From Vibrio pelagius (lineage in GTDB: Bacteria > Pseudomonadota > Gammaproteobacteria > Enterobacterales > Vibrionaceae), in contig NZ_AP025503.1 of NCBI RefSeq assembly GCF_024347575.1, forward strand, positions 3,100,001 to 3,164,000: a DNA stretch of 64,000 nt, read 5' to 3'. How positions within the stretch are numbered: the stretch's first letter is position 1; each line of letters starts with the position of its first letter. The translations under genes and the position numbers were made by a program. Of the stretch, positions 33,637 through 45,061 are shown piece by piece. The notes beneath the pieces were generated by a model. That model made no database searches. It saw nothing but the letters and a program-made list of their open reading frames with translations, and was not told the origin of the DNA.

Positions 33637-34749
33637 CTAGCCTCTCCCCTTTCGAATATAGCCACCAGAAACTGCAACAACATGCCCTAAAAGTTCTAAC
33701 TCTAAGAGCTGCATCATGACTTCATGCACAGGTATATGGGTTCGCTGTGCCAAAATATCAACGGGTGTCGCCTCTAACCCTACGTTAGCTAACAGATGCG
33801 GAAATGGCAATTGTTCATTTTCATTGTCGGTTATCGGCGCTTCAAACAGACTGGGTTGTACTTCAATAGACCAATCCAATAGACTTTTTATTTCAACAAG
33901 CACATCTTGAGCACTCTGAACCAAGCAAGCGCCCGACTTAATTAAACTGTTTCCTCCACGGCTAGTCGGATTATGTATTGAACCAGGCAAAGCAAAGACT
34001 TCTCGCCCTTGTTCTAATGCGTAGCGAGCCGTAATCAATGAACCACTCTTTTCCGCCGCTTCGACCACCAGTGTACCGAGCGACAAGCCACTGATAATAC
34101 GATTGCGACGCGGAAAGTTTTCAGGACGAGGTTTAGCCGAAGGGCGAAATTCAGAGATTAGCGCGCCCTGCTCTTCGATCCGCTGTGCCAATTTACGATG
34201 GCGTGCTGGGTAGATAGCATCTAACCCCGAACCTAGCACTGCAAAAGTTTCACCGCCGCCTTCTAGAGCACCATCATGAGCATAGCCATCAATACCCAAC
34301 GCTAAGCCACTAGTCACAATCAAACCGCTCTGCGCAAACTCTCGAGCAAATGCTTTGGCCGTTTGCAGTCCTTCTAGGCTGGCATTACGACTACCCACCA
34401 TCGCGATTTGAGGATCACTAAGGGTAGCGATATTACCGCGCACAAACAGTGTACTAGGTGCGCTAGATATCTGGCGCAGGCTTGGTGGATATGCGGCACA
34501 TTGGTGAGTAACAAGATGATGGTTGGCACTTTTCGCTTGCCACGATAAGCACTCTTCAACCAATGGCTCTGTTTTGAATCTAAGATAGGTAATTTGAGAA
34601 TCGGAGAAACCTAGCGACTGAAGCTGCTCATGTGGGTAGTTAATGATATTAAATGGCGAGTCGATAGCCAGTAAGCGTTTAAGGCGCTTCATTCCTAGCT
34701 TAGGAACGAAGCTCAGCCTCAACCACGCCGTCAACTCTTGATCAGTCAT
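33637..34749 (-). CDS. dprA: DNA processing protein DprA
   Basis: Loads RecA onto incoming single-stranded DNA during natural transformation. 370 aa. A helical N-terminal part precedes the Rossmann-like core: [18 protein letters not shown] (about 117), [51 protein letters not shown], and [32 protein letters not shown]-terminal DML1-like winged helix ends the protein. It follows the LysM gene by 9 bp. Together with the broken comM it shows the competence pathway exists in this lineage. Confidence 0.97.
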   Translation of the reverse strand: MTDQELTAWLRLSFVPKLGMKRLKRLLAIDSPFNIINYPHEQLQSLGFSDSQITYLRFKTEPLVEECLSWQAKSANHHLVTHQCAAYPPSLRQISSAPSTLFVRGNIATLSDPQIAMVGSRNASLEGLQTAKAFAREFAQSGLIVTSGLALGIDGYAHDGALEGGGETFAVLGSGLDAIYPARHRKLAQRIEEQGALISEFRPSAKPRPENFPRRNRIISGLSLGTLVVEAAEKSGSLITARYALEQGREVFALPGSIHNPTSRGGNSLIKSGACLVQSAQDVLVEIKSLLDWSIEVQPSLFEAPITDNENEQLPFPHLLANVGLEATPVDILAQRTHIPVHEVMMQLLELELLGHVVAVSGGYIRKGRG

Positions 34750-34758
34750 CTGGTAGTC

Positions 34759-35853
34759 CTATGGTTCGATCGCAGAAGCAGAATGATTTAAAACCATAGT
34801 TAACGGCGATACCGCCAAAGTTTCATTACTAATTGGTTGGCTGTTTTGAGTTACTAGCGCCAAGCTAAAGTGCTGGTAAGGCCTTATCACCATTAAGTTC
34901 CCGATTTCAGTATTAGGAAGCTGAACTTTATTACCGAGTGCATCGTTGTCATAACTGTACTCGCCCTGCTGACCATAGACCACTGCACCTGGCTGTCTAA
35001 GCGAGAACATAGAGCCCTGACGCAGGTCATCATCAGTCCCTCTATCTATCACTACAACCTGGTTTTTAGCACTGAATTTGCCCCCTTCTAAAGAACCGAC
35101 AATATTGGCAGATTGATCCGCCGCCGTAGGAGAAGGATAAAAAGTGGTGGTTAACTTACTCTTATCTAGGACTAATTCAGGGAGAACAACATCATTAATC
35201 AGGATTTCTTGCAGCTGAGAGTCAACCTTTAAGCTACTGAATTCATCATCAACAGAGCTAAGTTGCGCGGTTGCGACTAAGCGTAAAGACACGATTGAGG
35301 TAGCAGGCTGAGTTCGTTGATAGGTTGCCACTGCACGGTAGATTCCCCATTTCTGATGCTGTTGCTGCCCAGAGATGAACAAGCGGTCTTGAGCGGTTAG
35401 AAACTTACGTCCATCACTTGTCCCCAACACACGCTGCGCTGACTCTATATCCGCTTGGGTCACCAATCGATCTGATTGAAGATAGGGCAACACCAACCCT
35501 TCATTCACCGTAGGCACCGCTTTTTTATCCTTAACTCGAATCTTAGGGCTTAGCTTCATAATCGGTTTTACACTCAATACGGGCTGACCATTACGCCATA
35601 CCAATGAGAGCTTATCTCCGGGATAGATAAGATGAGGGTTATCGATTTCCGGATTCACTTGCCACAAACGCGGCCACAGCCAAGGGCTATCGAGATACAT
35701 TTCTGATATATCCCATAATGTATCGCCTTTCTCAACGATATAACTCTTGGGAGCATCCTGCTTGATACTGAGCTGTGGTAAAGATTCTTGAGCCACAGCG
35801 GCACCTGACAGTGACAGGAAAACTAGCGATAACCTCGTTAAAAAATGGCGCAT
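34759..35853 (-). CDS. LysM-domain periplasmic protein
   Basis: 364-aa exported protein with a signal peptide (MRHFLTRLSLVFLSLSGAAVA). One LysM motif near the start (YIVEKGDTLWDISEMYLDSPWLWPRLWQVNPEIDNPHLIYPGDKLSL, about 38-84) should bind peptidoglycan. The rest is conserved upstream of dprA in Vibrio and relatives but without a named function. It diverges from def and heads the smg-dprA group. Confidence 0.9.
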   Translation of the reverse strand: MRHFLTRLSLVFLSLSGAAVAQESLPQLSIKQDAPKSYIVEKGDTLWDISEMYLDSPWLWPRLWQVNPEIDNPHLIYPGDKLSLVWRNGQPVLSVKPIMKLSPKIRVKDKKAVPTVNEGLVLPYLQSDRLVTQADIESAQRVLGTSDGRKFLTAQDRLFISGQQQHQKWGIYRAVATYQRTQPATSIVSLRLVATAQLSSVDDEFSSLKVDSQLQEILINDVVLPELVLDKSKLTTTFYPSPTAADQSANIVGSLEGGKFSAKNQVVVIDRGTDDDLRQGSMFSLRQPGAVVYGQQGEYSYDNDALGNKVQLPNTEIGNLMVIRPYQHFSLALVTQNSQPISNETLAVSPLTMVLNHSASAIEP

Positions 35854-35993
35854 GACCTCGGTTCCTTGGTCTGAATATATGACATCTAATCGTAGAATTA
35901 CCTTCAGGATGCTGTCATTTGGCCTATAAAATGTCTAGAATTGAGCCAACAAAGTTTAAGCTGTTTCGGCACAGTTCAATATTTCGAGTATAT

Positions 35994-36509
35994 ATGTCTG
36001 TATTACAAGTATTAACATTCCCGGATGATCGTCTACGTACTGTGGCGAAACCGGTAAAAGAAGTTACCCCAGAGATCCAAAAGTTCGTTGATGACATGAT
36101 TGAAACCATGTACGACGAAGAGGGTATCGGCCTTGCAGCAACGCAGGTTGATTTCCACCAGCGTATTGTTGTTATCGATATTTCAGAAACACGTGATGAA
36201 CCAATGGTGCTGATCAACCCTGAAATCATCGAGAAGCGCGGTGAAGATGGTATTGAAGAAGGCTGTCTATCTGTACCTGGTGCTCGTGCACTGGTGCCTC
36301 GTGCTGCAGAAGTTACCGTGAAAGCGCTAGACCGCGATGGTAAAGAGTACACCTTCGACGCTGATGATCTATTAGCTATCTGTGTTCAACATGAGCTTGA
36401 CCACTTAGAAGGCAAACTATTTGTTGATTACCTATCGCCGCTAAAGCGTAAACGTATTCAAGATAAACTAGCGAAAATTAAGCGTTTCAACGAGAAACAA
36501 GCAAAATAA
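35994..36509 (+). CDS. def: Peptide deformylase
   Basis: Removes the N-formyl group from nascent proteins; a metal enzyme. 171 aa from the start [15 protein letters not shown]. Three motifs are present: [18 protein letters not shown] (Cys ligand), and [14 protein letters not shown] (HExxH). An in-frame upstream ATG would add 25 residues that do not fit the family. fmt follows after 34 bp. Confidence 0.97.
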   Translation: MSVLQVLTFPDDRLRTVAKPVKEVTPEIQKFVDDMIETMYDEEGIGLAATQVDFHQRIVVIDISETRDEPMVLINPEIIEKRGEDGIEEGCLSVPGARALVPRAAEVTVKALDRDGKEYTFDADDLLAICVQHELDHLEGKLFVDYLSPLKRKRIQDKLAKIKRFNEKQAK

Positions 36510-36543
36510 GCGCTAGCAAAACCTAATAAGAAGGAAGCCTACC

Positions 36544-37491
36544 TTGAGTCAGTCTTTAAGAATTGTCTTCGCAGGTACTCCGGATTTCGCCGCCCGTCAC
36601 TTGGCGGCGTTGTTGTCTTCGGAGCATGAAGTTATTGCGGTATACACGCAACCCGATCGCCCTGCAGGTCGCGGTAAAAAACTCACGGCGAGTCCAGTAA
36701 AGAACATTGCTGTTGAAAATGATATCCCTGTTTACCAGCCGGAAAACTTCAAGTCGGATGAAGCTAAACAAGAGTTAGCTGACCTCAATGCCGATATCAT
36801 GGTAGTGGTCGCTTACGGTTTGTTACTACCTCAAGCAGTGCTTGATACCCCTCGCTTAGGTTGTATCAACGTCCATGGCTCTATCCTGCCACGCTGGCGT
36901 GGCGCAGCTCCAATTCAACGCTCTATATGGGCGGGTGATGCAGAGACAGGTGTGACCATCATGCAGATGGATATTGGTCTAGATACTGGCGATATGCTAA
37001 AAATTGCGACTCTACCAATTGAAGCAACAGACACTAGCGCATCTATGTATGAGAAGCTAGCTGGCCTAGGTCCAGACGCGCTAGTTGACTGCTTAGCGGA
37101 TATCGCAGCCGGCACAGCTGTCGCTGAAAAACAAAACGACGAGCTCGCTAACTACGCGAAGAAACTCAGCAAAGAAGAAGCGCGCATCAAATGGAGTGAC
37201 GACGCGGCTCATATTGAGCGTTGTGTACGTGCCTTCAACCCATGGCCAATGAGCCACTTTGAAGCGGCAGAAAACAGCATCAAAGTATGGCAAAGCCGAG
37301 TGGCTGAACAAACTTCAGACAAGCCAGCAGGTACGATTCTACAAGCTGACAAAACCGGTATCTACGTAGCGACAGGGCAAGGTGTTCTTGTGCTAGAACA
37401 GCTACAAGTACCGGGTAAGAAAGCCATGTCAGTTCAAGATATATTGAACTCAAGAGCAAGCTGGTTTGAAGTGGGCACACAGCTCGTTTAA
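36544..37491 (+). CDS. fmt: Methionyl-tRNA formyltransferase
   Basis: Formylates initiator Met-tRNA. 315 aa. It starts at TTG with AAGGAAG upstream. Motifs: [25 protein letters not shown], catalytic [25 protein letters not shown] (Asn-His-Asp set near 107-145), and a C-terminal OB-fold. def and fmt form the usual pair. Confidence 0.97.
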   Translation: MSQSLRIVFAGTPDFAARHLAALLSSEHEVIAVYTQPDRPAGRGKKLTASPVKNIAVENDIPVYQPENFKSDEAKQELADLNADIMVVVAYGLLLPQAVLDTPRLGCINVHGSILPRWRGAAPIQRSIWAGDAETGVTIMQMDIGLDTGDMLKIATLPIEATDTSASMYEKLAGLGPDALVDCLADIAAGTAVAEKQNDELANYAKKLSKEEARIKWSDDAAHIERCVRAFNPWPMSHFEAAENSIKVWQSRVAEQTSDKPAGTILQADKTGIYVATGQGVLVLEQLQVPGKKAMSVQDILNSRASWFEVGTQLV

Positions 37492-37579
37492 CCCTTGCAC
37501 GACTGTAAGTAACACAGTCTACAACCTTTACGAGGGCAGAGATGCCCTCATGTACTCAATAAAATAGTCGGTATTCCCT

Positions 37580-38860
37580 ATGAATGTTCGCGCTGCTGCT
37601 GCCAATGTCCTATTCCAAGTTGTCGATAAAGGCCACTCTCTTTCACACGCTCTACCTGCGGCTCAGAAAACAATCCGCCCGCGAGACCATGCTCTACTGC
37701 AAGAGATATGTTACGGCGCTCTACGCTACCTCCCACGCTTAGAATCTATCGCCAACCAATTGATGGATAATCCATTAAAGGGCAAGAAACGTGTTTTTCA
37801 CCACCTAATTCTGGTCGGTATTTACCAGCTGAGCTTCATGCGTATTCCTTCGCACGCGGCGGTCGGTGAAACAGTTGAAGCAACCAAAACACTGCGTGGA
37901 CAAAACCTCAGCGGCCTGATCAATGCGGTATTGCGTAACTACTTACGCGACCAAGAAGCATTGGATGAGGCGGCGACGAGCCACAACGCTGGCAAATACG
38001 GACACCCAAGTTGGATCCTAAAAATGCTGCAAGAGAGCTACCCAGATCAGTGGGAGCAACTTGTAGAAGCGAACAACAGCAAGGCTCCAATGTGGCTACG
38101 TGTAAACCGTCAGCACCACACTCGTGATGAGTACGCCGAGCTACTTAAAAACGAAAACATTGAATACACCCTGCACTCACAAGCAGCAGATGCCATAAAA
38201 TTATCTGCACCTTGCGATGTCACTCTGCTACCAGGCTTTGATAAGGGTTGGGTATCGGTACAAGATGCCGCTGCGCAATTGTCGGTTGATTACCTGACAC
38301 CCAAAGATGGTGAACTAATCCTAGACTGCTGCGCTGCACCAGGTGGTAAAACAGCACACATCCTTGAGCACACTAACGATACTGAAGTGGTTGCGATCGA
38401 TGCTGATGCTAAACGCCTAGACCGCGTTTACGACAACCTAGAGCGCCTTCAACTACGTGCCGACGTAATCTGTGGTGATGCACGCTACCCACAAGAGTGG
38501 TGGAGTGGCGAACAGTTTGACCGTATCCTACTTGATGCACCATGTTCGGCAACGGGCGTTATTCGTCGTCACCCTGATATCAAGTGGCTGCGTCGAGCTT
38601 CTGATATTGAGGCTCTAGCAGAACTGCAAAGCGAAATTATGGATGCGATGTGGGGGCAACTGAAGCCTGGTGGTACCATGGTGTATGCGACTTGCTCAAT
38701 CACACCACAAGAAAACGTGCTGCAAGTAAAAGCGTTCCTTGAGCGCACAAGTAACGCAACTCTTGTCGGCTCCGATATCGAACAACCAGGTCGTCAAATT
38801 TTACCTGGTGAAGAAGATATGGATGGTTTCTACTACGCAGTGTTAGTAAAACAAGCGTAA
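37580..38860 (+). CDS. rsmB: 16S rRNA m5C967 methyltransferase (RsmB)
   Basis: 426-aa SAM-dependent enzyme. An N-terminal NusB-like RNA-binding domain (about 1-140) precedes the Rossmann methyltransferase: [17 protein letters not shown] (about 247-263), [37 protein letters not shown] (first catalytic Cys in the APCSATG motif), and [11 protein letters not shown] (second Cys). Confidence 0.97.
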   Translation: MNVRAAAANVLFQVVDKGHSLSHALPAAQKTIRPRDHALLQEICYGALRYLPRLESIANQLMDNPLKGKKRVFHHLILVGIYQLSFMRIPSHAAVGETVEATKTLRGQNLSGLINAVLRNYLRDQEALDEAATSHNAGKYGHPSWILKMLQESYPDQWEQLVEANNSKAPMWLRVNRQHHTRDEYAELLKNENIEYTLHSQAADAIKLSAPCDVTLLPGFDKGWVSVQDAAAQLSVDYLTPKDGELILDCCAAPGGKTAHILEHTNDTEVVAIDADAKRLDRVYDNLERLQLRADVICGDARYPQEWWSGEQFDRILLDAPCSATGVIRRHPDIKWLRRASDIEALAELQSEIMDAMWGQLKPGGTMVYATCSITPQENVLQVKAFLERTSNATLVGSDIEQPGRQILPGEEDMDGFYYAVLVKQA

Positions 38861-38864
38861 TTAT

Positions 38865-38898
38865 GCAGCGGCTAAGAAGAGGTTCTTAGCCGCTGTTT
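38865..38898 (+). terminator. Terminator-like hairpin after rsmB
   Basis: GCAGCGGCTAAGAA / TTCTTAGCCGCTG stem followed by TTTCGTT. The T-run is short. Confidence 0.65.
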
Positions 38899-38952
38899 CG
38901 TTATGATGTATCACCATCAAGACGTTAGATAACAAATAATAAGAGAAAGGCT

Positions 38953-40329
38953 ATGAAGATCATTATCCTAGGTGCAGGACAAGTAGGCGGCACCCTTGCT
39001 GAGAACTTAGTAGGTGAAAACAATGACATCACGATTGTCGACCGCGATGGTGACCGACTGCGTGAACTTCAAGACAAATATGACCTTAGGGTAGTCAATG
39101 GCTACGCTAGCCACCCTAATACCCTGCGTGAAGCGGGAGCTCAAGATGCAGACATGTTGGTTGCAGTAACCAATATGGATGAAACCAACATGGCCGCGTG
39201 TCAGGTCGCCTTTTCTCTATTTAATACACCTAACCGAATTGCACGTATCCGCTCCCCTGAATATCTAGAAGAAAAAGAAGCCCTATTTAAATCTGGTGCG
39301 ATTCCGGTTGATCACCTGATCGCGCCAGAAGAGCTAGTGACTAGCTACATTGAACGCCTGATCCAGTATCCAGGTGCACTTCAAGTAGTCAGCTTTGCCG
39401 AGCAAAAGGTAAGCCTAGTGGCAGTAAAAGCCTACTACGGTGGTCCTCTTGTCGGTAATGCGCTATCGGCTCTACGTGAACACATGCCGCACATCGATAC
39501 TCGTGTAGCCGCTATTTTCCGTCAAGGGCGTCCAATTCGACCTCAAGGCACCACCATCATTGAAGCCGATGATGAAGTATTCTTCGTCGCGGCAAGTAAC
39601 CACATCCGCTCGGTGATGAGTGAGCTGCAGCGCCTTGAAAAGCCTTACCGCCGTGTGATGATTGTTGGTGGTGGTAACATCGGTGCCAGCTTAGCTAAAC
39701 GCCTTGAACAGAGCTACAGCATCAAACTGATTGAGCGCAGCTACACCCGTGCCGAGAAACTCTCTGAAGAGCTCGAGAACACCATCGTATTCTGTGGTGA
39801 TGCGGCAGACCAAGAGCTGCTGACCGAAGAGAACATCGACCAAGTAGACGTGTTCATCGCGCTGACCAATGAAGATGAAACCAACATCATGTCAGCGATG
39901 CTGGCGAAGCGCATGGGCGCTAAAAAGGTAATGGTACTGATTCAGCGTGGTGCCTATGTCGACCTCGTACAAGGCGGTGTGATTGATATTGCGATATCTC
40001 CACAGCAAGCAACTATCTCTGCGCTACTGACTCACGTGCGCCGTGCCGATATCGTCAACGTATCGTCTCTACGACGCGGTGCTGCAGAAGCGATTGAAGC
40101 AATCGCCCACGGTGATGAAACCACCTCTAAGGTTGTGGGCCGAGCAATTGGTGATATTAAACTGCCACCGGGCACCACCATTGGTGCGATTGTTCGTGGT
40201 GAAGAAGTACTGATTGCCCACGATAGAACTGTGATTGAGCAGGATGATCACGTGGTGATGTTCTTGGTTGATAAAAAATACGTTCCAGACGTCGAATCGC
40301 TATTCCAACCGAGTCCGTTCTTCCTGTAA
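38953..40329 (+). CDS. trkA: Trk potassium uptake regulator TrkA
   Basis: 458-aa peripheral membrane protein that gates TrkH through NAD(H) or ATP binding. It has two RCK-N Rossmann domains ([19 protein letters not shown] at 1 and [18 protein letters not shown] at about 235), each followed by an RCK-C domain. The TrkH gene follows after 20 bp. Confidence 0.97.
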   Translation: MKIIILGAGQVGGTLAENLVGENNDITIVDRDGDRLRELQDKYDLRVVNGYASHPNTLREAGAQDADMLVAVTNMDETNMAACQVAFSLFNTPNRIARIRSPEYLEEKEALFKSGAIPVDHLIAPEELVTSYIERLIQYPGALQVVSFAEQKVSLVAVKAYYGGPLVGNALSALREHMPHIDTRVAAIFRQGRPIRPQGTTIIEADDEVFFVAASNHIRSVMSELQRLEKPYRRVMIVGGGNIGASLAKRLEQSYSIKLIERSYTRAEKLSEELENTIVFCGDAADQELLTEENIDQVDVFIALTNEDETNIMSAMLAKRMGAKKVMVLIQRGAYVDLVQGGVIDIAISPQQATISALLTHVRRADIVNVSSLRRGAAEAIEAIAHGDETTSKVVGRAIGDIKLPPGTTIGAIVRGEEVLIAHDRTVIEQDDHVVMFLVDKKYVPDVESLFQPSPFFL

Positions 40330-40349
40330 GCGCGCACCTGTAAAACATC

Positions 40350-41795
40350 ATGGTTAATTTACGCCCCATTCTGTTAGTTATAGGGTTAGTGCTATCAAAG
40401 CTTGCCCTGTTTATGTATGTGCCGACTCTGGTTGCTTTTTTTACAGGGACAGGTGGCTTTCTAGAGTTTGGTCAATCGGTAGTGATCACTCATGTGATCG
40501 CCTTTATCTGCCTGAGCCTTGGTCGCACTGCTCAATTCAGACTTGGCGTGCGGGACATGTTCCTCATAACCTCATTGGTATGGACTATCGCCAGTGCATT
40601 TGCCGCGCTGCCGTTTGTGTTCATTAACCATATTAGCTTTACCGATGCCTACTTTGAGACCATGTCGGGGATTACCACTACAGGCTCAACGGTACTCAGT
40701 GGGCTGGATAACATGGCACCAAGCATCTTGCTGTGGCGATCTATATTGCAATGGCTGGGTGGAGTAGGCTTTATCGTCATGGCAGTAGCCGTACTACCAA
40801 TGCTCAACGTTGGTGGTATGCGCCTGTTCCAGACTGAATCTTCAGATTGGTCAGATAAGAGCAGCCCACGTGCAAAAACCGTGGCCAAGAACATTGTCGC
40901 TGTCTATCTGGTTCTTACAGGACTGTGCTTTATCAGCTACCTCTTCGCTGGCATGGGCATGTTTGATGCCATTAATCACGCCTTTACCACGCTCTCGACA
41001 GGTGGTTACTCGACCTCTGACGGCTCGATGAACCACTTCTCAAACAGTGCGCACTGGGTTGGTACCCTATTCATGTTCCTAGGTGGCTTGCCTTTCCTGC
41101 TGTTTGTCAGTGCTCTGCGTGGACGCAAACTGGACCCACTTTACAAAGATGCTCAGGTTCGAGGCTTTACTTACCTGTTTCTGGCTTCAAGTGTTGTAAT
41201 TTCAATGTGGCTAGTTATTCGTGATGGATACACCATGATGGATGCGCTACGCGTCTCAATGTTCAATATCGTCTCAGTGGTCACAACTACCGGTTTTGGG
41301 TTGGAAGACTTTACCGCTTGGGGCGCTCTACCAACAACTCTGTTTGCCTTCTTAATGATGGCTGGGGCTTGTTCCGGTTCAACTTCAGGCGGCATCAAAA
41401 TTTTCCGCTTCCAGATCGCGATGACACTACTACACAAACAGATGATGAAGCTGATCCACCCTTCAGGTGTGTTTGTTCAACGTTACAACCAACGCCCAGT
41501 TAACGACGATATCGTACGTTCTCTCGTCGCTTTTGGTTTGATGTTCTTTATTACTATTATCTTAATTGCCGGCGGATTAAGTGCGATGGGGCTCGATCCC
41601 ATCACCAGCATTTCTGGCGCGATCACTGCGGTTGCCAACGTTGGTCCAGGCATGGGTAGCGTGATTGGTCCAACTGGAAACTTTGCGCCTCTGCCAGATG
41701 CCGCTAAGTGGCTGCTAAGCTTTGGCATGCTGATGGGAAGATTGGAAATTCTGACCCTGTTGGTACTCTTCTTCCCAGCTTTCTGGCGTCGTTAA
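40350..41795 (+). CDS. trkH: Trk potassium transporter TrkH
   Basis: 481-aa membrane protein, the K+ conducting subunit. The four selectivity-filter loops are seen: TMSGITTTGSTVL (about 107), LSTGGYSTSDG (about 218), VVTTTGFGLEDF (about 311), and ANVGPGMGSV (about 430). About ten membrane segments. Placed directly after trkA. Confidence 0.97.
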   Translation: MVNLRPILLVIGLVLSKLALFMYVPTLVAFFTGTGGFLEFGQSVVITHVIAFICLSLGRTAQFRLGVRDMFLITSLVWTIASAFAALPFVFINHISFTDAYFETMSGITTTGSTVLSGLDNMAPSILLWRSILQWLGGVGFIVMAVAVLPMLNVGGMRLFQTESSDWSDKSSPRAKTVAKNIVAVYLVLTGLCFISYLFAGMGMFDAINHAFTTLSTGGYSTSDGSMNHFSNSAHWVGTLFMFLGGLPFLLFVSALRGRKLDPLYKDAQVRGFTYLFLASSVVISMWLVIRDGYTMMDALRVSMFNIVSVVTTTGFGLEDFTAWGALPTTLFAFLMMAGACSGSTSGGIKIFRFQIAMTLLHKQMMKLIHPSGVFVQRYNQRPVNDDIVRSLVAFGLMFFITIILIAGGLSAMGLDPITSISGAITAVANVGPGMGSVIGPTGNFAPLPDAAKWLLSFGMLMGRLEILTLLVLFFPAFWRR

Positions 41796-41819
41796 TTAAG
41801 CATTAAAAAGGAAAACACT

Positions 41820-42383
41820 ATGCGATCTTACCTATTGATGGCTAGCGCACTACTCAGCGGCACTGCATTCGCCGATCAACTGTTCACCCTACCCGATGGT
41901 AAACAAGTGAATCTTAAAGATGACTTTACATGGGAGTATGTGACGACCAAAGTTGAATCGGAAGTCACGACTTCGGGCGTACCTGCGAAGCCAAGCATCG
42001 CGGCGATTCCTGTTGCGACCACCGTTACTAGTACCACGATTAAGCTCAACGATACTAAACCAAGCCTGCAACTATCTAAGTCTGGGGTCGATATCCTATT
42101 GGGCACAGCAAGCTATCAGGATGGTAAACTCGTCATTCCAACGGCGATCACTAACCAAGGCACCCAGCCAATCATCTTGGTTTCACTGAAGGTTAAAGTG
42201 CTCTCGACAGCAGGAGAGCTGTTAGCAGAGCAACAAATAGATACTTGGAAATCGATTAAGCGTATGGCCGAAACTTACCTTCGTCCACAAAGCAGTGCCG
42301 AAGGCAAATCGATTAAGCTAGCAGTAGATAAACAGGACCAATACCAACTTCAAGCAGAAGTAATTGAGGTTCTGGCTCGCTAA
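41820..42383 (+). CDS. DUF3157-like exported protein
   Basis: 187-aa protein with a short signal peptide ([18 protein letters not shown]). The mature start [23 protein letters not shown] and a later beta-rich [35 protein letters not shown] stretch match the DUF3157 family as I recall it. Function unknown. Close to trkH (24 bp) and convergent with the hemolysin III gene, with a 4-bp overlap of the ends. Confidence 0.75.
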   Translation: MRSYLLMASALLSGTAFADQLFTLPDGKQVNLKDDFTWEYVTTKVESEVTTSGVPAKPSIAAIPVATTVTSTTIKLNDTKPSLQLSKSGVDILLGTASYQDGKLVIPTAITNQGTQPIILVSLKVKVLSTAGELLAEQQIDTWKSIKRMAETYLRPQSSAEGKSIKLAVDKQDQYQLQAEVIEVLAR

Positions 42384-43033
42384 ACTGGCGTAACGTATAG
42401 ATAGATCGCAAAGAAATGACAGGCGCATCCCGCCAGTACGAAGAGATGCCAAATGGCATGGTTGTATGGGATGCGTTTAGCGACATAGAAAATCACCCCT
42501 AAGGAGTAGATGATTCCGCCAACAGCCAACAGGATCAAACCTCCCAACTCCACACTCTTTGCTAGTTGATAAATCACTATCAGCGACAACCATCCCATTG
42601 CAAGGTACGTGACTAACGACAAGCGCTTAAAGCGATACACAAAGGCAATTTTCATCACGATACCGACTAAGGCTATCGCCCATATTACGCCCATTAAGCC
42701 AAAGGCCAACGGAGTTCTTAAACTGACCAGTAAGAAGGGAGTATAACTGCCTGCTATCAGCAAATAGATCGCGCAGTGATCGAGGGTTTTCAGCAAGCGC
42801 TTAGTTTTCGCGGTGGTGATTGAATGATATAAGGTTGAGGCCAGAAACAGTAAGATAATACTACTGCCGTAGGCTGCCATGCTCGCTACGGTTAGTGAGT
42901 CAGCATCAAATTGATTGGCTTTGATGAGCAATAAGATTAAGCCAACAATCCCTAACACCACACCCAGGCCGTGTGTGATCGCGTTGGCTCTCTCTTCTAT
43001 TTCACTGTATTCACTGACTTTGGCTTCAGACAT
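42380..43033 (-). CDS. Hemolysin III family membrane protein (TrhA/PAQR-like)
   Basis: 217-aa membrane protein with seven hydrophobic segments. PAQR signatures are visible: [15 protein letters not shown] (about 11), [35 protein letters not shown] (about 75-110), and [21 protein letters not shown] near the C-terminus with the zinc-site His residues. Bacterial members influence membrane lipid homeostasis; hemolysin activity is doubtful. An upstream in-frame ATG would add nine residues; the shorter start has AGGG well placed. Confidence 0.92.
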   Translation of the reverse strand: MSEAKVSEYSEIEERANAITHGLGVVLGIVGLILLLIKANQFDADSLTVASMAAYGSSIILLFLASTLYHSITTAKTKRLLKTLDHCAIYLLIAGSYTPFLLVSLRTPLAFGLMGVIWAIALVGIVMKIAFVYRFKRLSLVTYLAMGWLSLIVIYQLAKSVELGGLILLAVGGIIYSLGVIFYVAKRIPYNHAIWHLFVLAGCACHFFAIYLYVTPV

Positions 43034-43137
43034 GGGAACCCTACTAGAGTAATCGAACATTTACTCTAGTATTGCACATTAAGCTTACACGTGTAAGCTT
43101 AAATTTTTATCGACCGTATTATCGCCGGATTGAGAGA

Positions 43138-43929
43138 CTAAGAGACGCTCTCCAAATACTCAATCAGCATCTGACCCGCCTGTTGTGGCGAGGTATCAAG
43201 AGGGATGCTTAGCTGACGTTTGAGCTTACCGACACCAAGCAAGCTCGCTAACATGCCTTTAGCACCATCGCGATTGCGGTCGATCTCAAACCACATTTTC
43301 AGCTCTTGCTCATCGCGATGGGCCACGACTTCCAGCTCACGCCAACGGCCATGGTAAGGCCCTGTCGTTGGCACAAACTCGAACTCTTGAACAAACGGCA
43401 ACTCAAAGCCATCCACCGCCTCACACTCGACTTGTCGAATGCGTAACCCCTGTGCCTCAAGCTCATTAAAAATGCCATCAAGCAACTCGTCAGGGCGTAC
43501 TGTGAGTACATCTTTATCAGATGGGTCGATAGCCATCGCGATGTCTAACCCGGTTTCCAGCCACACTTTCGCATCACCAATAGTCACCGGCGTATTGAGC
43601 GGTACATCAAACTCACACTCAAAGTCGCGAGTTTCACCCGGCTCAATAGTGAAGGCATAAGGCAGGCTCCACTTCGCCAATGAATACGTTTGATGGACGC
43701 GACGCGTCTGACCTCGATCTTGTTTATCGGGGTTAATTGGAACTTCCTTGATGTAACGGCAGCACAAGTTGAGGTCGATGTTATCGATCTCTTGAGGTTG
43801 GGAGCCACCGTAAACGTGCACAATAATGTTGGCTTTACGGCCAGGGTAAAGCACTTCTTGTTGGAGTACCGAATCTACCTTCGCCGATCCAATACCAAAA
43901 CTTGCTAGCGTTTTCTTTAAGAACGACAT
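43138..43929 (-). CDS. Sporulation-control (Spo0M-like) arrestin-fold protein
   Basis: 263-aa protein of the Spo0M family. MSFLKKTLASFGIGSAKVDSVLQQEVLYPG at the start, then HVYGGSQPQEIDNIDLNLCC and beta-rich arrestin-like repeats, with an EFEFVPT...YHGRWRELEV stretch in the second half. Found in many non-sporulating bacteria, where the role is unclear. AGGAGG sits 5 bp before the ATG. Confidence 0.9.
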   Translation of the reverse strand: MSFLKKTLASFGIGSAKVDSVLQQEVLYPGRKANIIVHVYGGSQPQEIDNIDLNLCCRYIKEVPINPDKQDRGQTRRVHQTYSLAKWSLPYAFTIEPGETRDFECEFDVPLNTPVTIGDAKVWLETGLDIAMAIDPSDKDVLTVRPDELLDGIFNELEAQGLRIRQVECEAVDGFELPFVQEFEFVPTTGPYHGRWRELEVVAHRDEQELKMWFEIDRNRDGAKGMLASLLGVGKLKRQLSIPLDTSPQQAGQMLIEYLESVS

Positions 43930-44211
43930 ATGCACCTCCTTTAAAGCACCATCTTAAGCCTGAAAGAGGTTCAAACTCAAATATACTGCTCACACAATTT
44001 TAGCCGTTATTGGCGGCAATTTTTCCAACAAGCATCGATCGTTCAACCAGATGATGATAATCTGTTATTGATATGCACGCATATCATTATCCTGATTCAT
44101 GATTGGATTGGCGAAAGCCAGACGAGTCCAACTTTAAGCAATTAAAGCGCAGCTCATTTTGGATCAGGCCATTAAATTGGCAATGGATATGCCTGACCGT
44201 TAGGTAACTCA

Positions 44212-44379
44212 ATGCGACCAACAGCTGTCAGGTTTTCGCACACCAACCGTAGTGCGATGCGTCGTCGTAGTGGCTTTGTAGCTGCTCCAACGGCTAAGAA
44301 CGTGGCTCCAACAATGACTCTTGTCGAAAAGACTGCTCTGCTTACGTCTAGCTCTTCAAAAGTCATTAAAGCTGCATAA
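44212..44379 (+). CDS. Small basic hypothetical protein
   Basis: I do not recognise this 55-aa ORF (MRPTAVRFSHTNRSAMRRR...). It is rich in Arg, Ser, Ala and Thr. TAGG lies about 7 bp before the ATG, and a strong terminator follows the stop by 5 bp, so the region is probably transcribed on the plus strand. It could be a real small protein or part of a small RNA. The 282 bp upstream (43930-44211) hold nothing else I can name. Confidence 0.4.
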   Translation: MRPTAVRFSHTNRSAMRRRSGFVAAPTAKNVAPTMTLVEKTALLTSSSSKVIKAA

Positions 44380-44383
44380 CAAA

Positions 44384-44412
44384 AAGCGCAGTTTTTACTG
44401 CGCTTTTTTCTT
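44384..44412. terminator. Terminator after the small ORF
   Basis: AAAAAGCGCAGT / ACTGCGCTTTTTTC hairpin with symmetrical A- and T-runs, usable from both strands. Confidence 0.88.
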
Positions 44413-44488
44413 GCCTGTTGGATTGGTATTCCGTATTCGATTTGATACCTTTACTGCAAATCATTATAAAATTTGTGGAGAATAGAAA

Positions 44489-44752
44489 ATGAAATGCCAT
44501 CGCATTGAAGAGCTGATCGAGCTAATGGAGCCTGAGTGGCAGAAAGACCAAGAGTTAAATCTACTTGAATTCATCATCAAGCTATCTAAAGAAGCGGGCT
44601 ACCAAGGTAAACTGGAAGATCTCACCGATGATGTGCTTATCTACCACCTCAAGATGCGTAACAGCCAAAAAGACGAGATGATCCCAGGTCTAAAAAAAGA
44701 CCAAGAAGACGACTTCAAGACCGCAATTCTAAAAGCCCGCGGCATCATCTAA
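44489..44752 (+). CDS. yihD: YihD family protein (DUF1040)
   Basis: 87-aa cytoplasmic protein of unknown function, conserved upstream of srkA-dsbA in E. coli and vibrios. [28 protein letters not shown] is characteristic. GTGGAG precedes the start. A terminator follows. Confidence 0.92.
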   Translation: MKCHRIEELIELMEPEWQKDQELNLLEFIIKLSKEAGYQGKLEDLTDDVLIYHLKMRNSQKDEMIPGLKKDQEDDFKTAILKARGII

Positions 44753-45061
44753 TTCAACTCAGTTTCAGCTCAACCAATTTAAAGGCGGCCATGCGGTCGC
44801 TTTTTTGTTTCTGTTCGCTATTTTTTCGTCACAACTGTTATGAGTTTTGTTGCTAAAGGTTGATAGCGTTAAAGAAATGAGAACAGTATTGTCGCTATAA
44901 TCGCCTCCCATAAGAATCTTCTAAAATAAGAGTAGCGTGTATAGGGTCCGGTGATATACCAAAGCTACGGTATGCAAGATTCTCCCGCAGAGTTTAATAA
45001 AAGCAATGTCATAAAGTGCCCACACTAAGAAAGGGTACCTATACCATCAAAAGGATAGTCC
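44753..45061. other. Gap between yihD and ccoG
   Basis: 309 bp. A terminator hairpin (44785-44807, GCGGCC / GGTCGC plus T-run) closes the yihD transcript. The rest holds presumably the ccoG promoter; I saw no clear FNR or other operator. Confidence 0.6.

Noticed and set aside
44172..44366. 64-codon ORF opposite the small basic ORF
   Set aside because: No ribosome site; the stronger context (terminator directly after the stop) favours the plus-strand ORF, though either could be chance.
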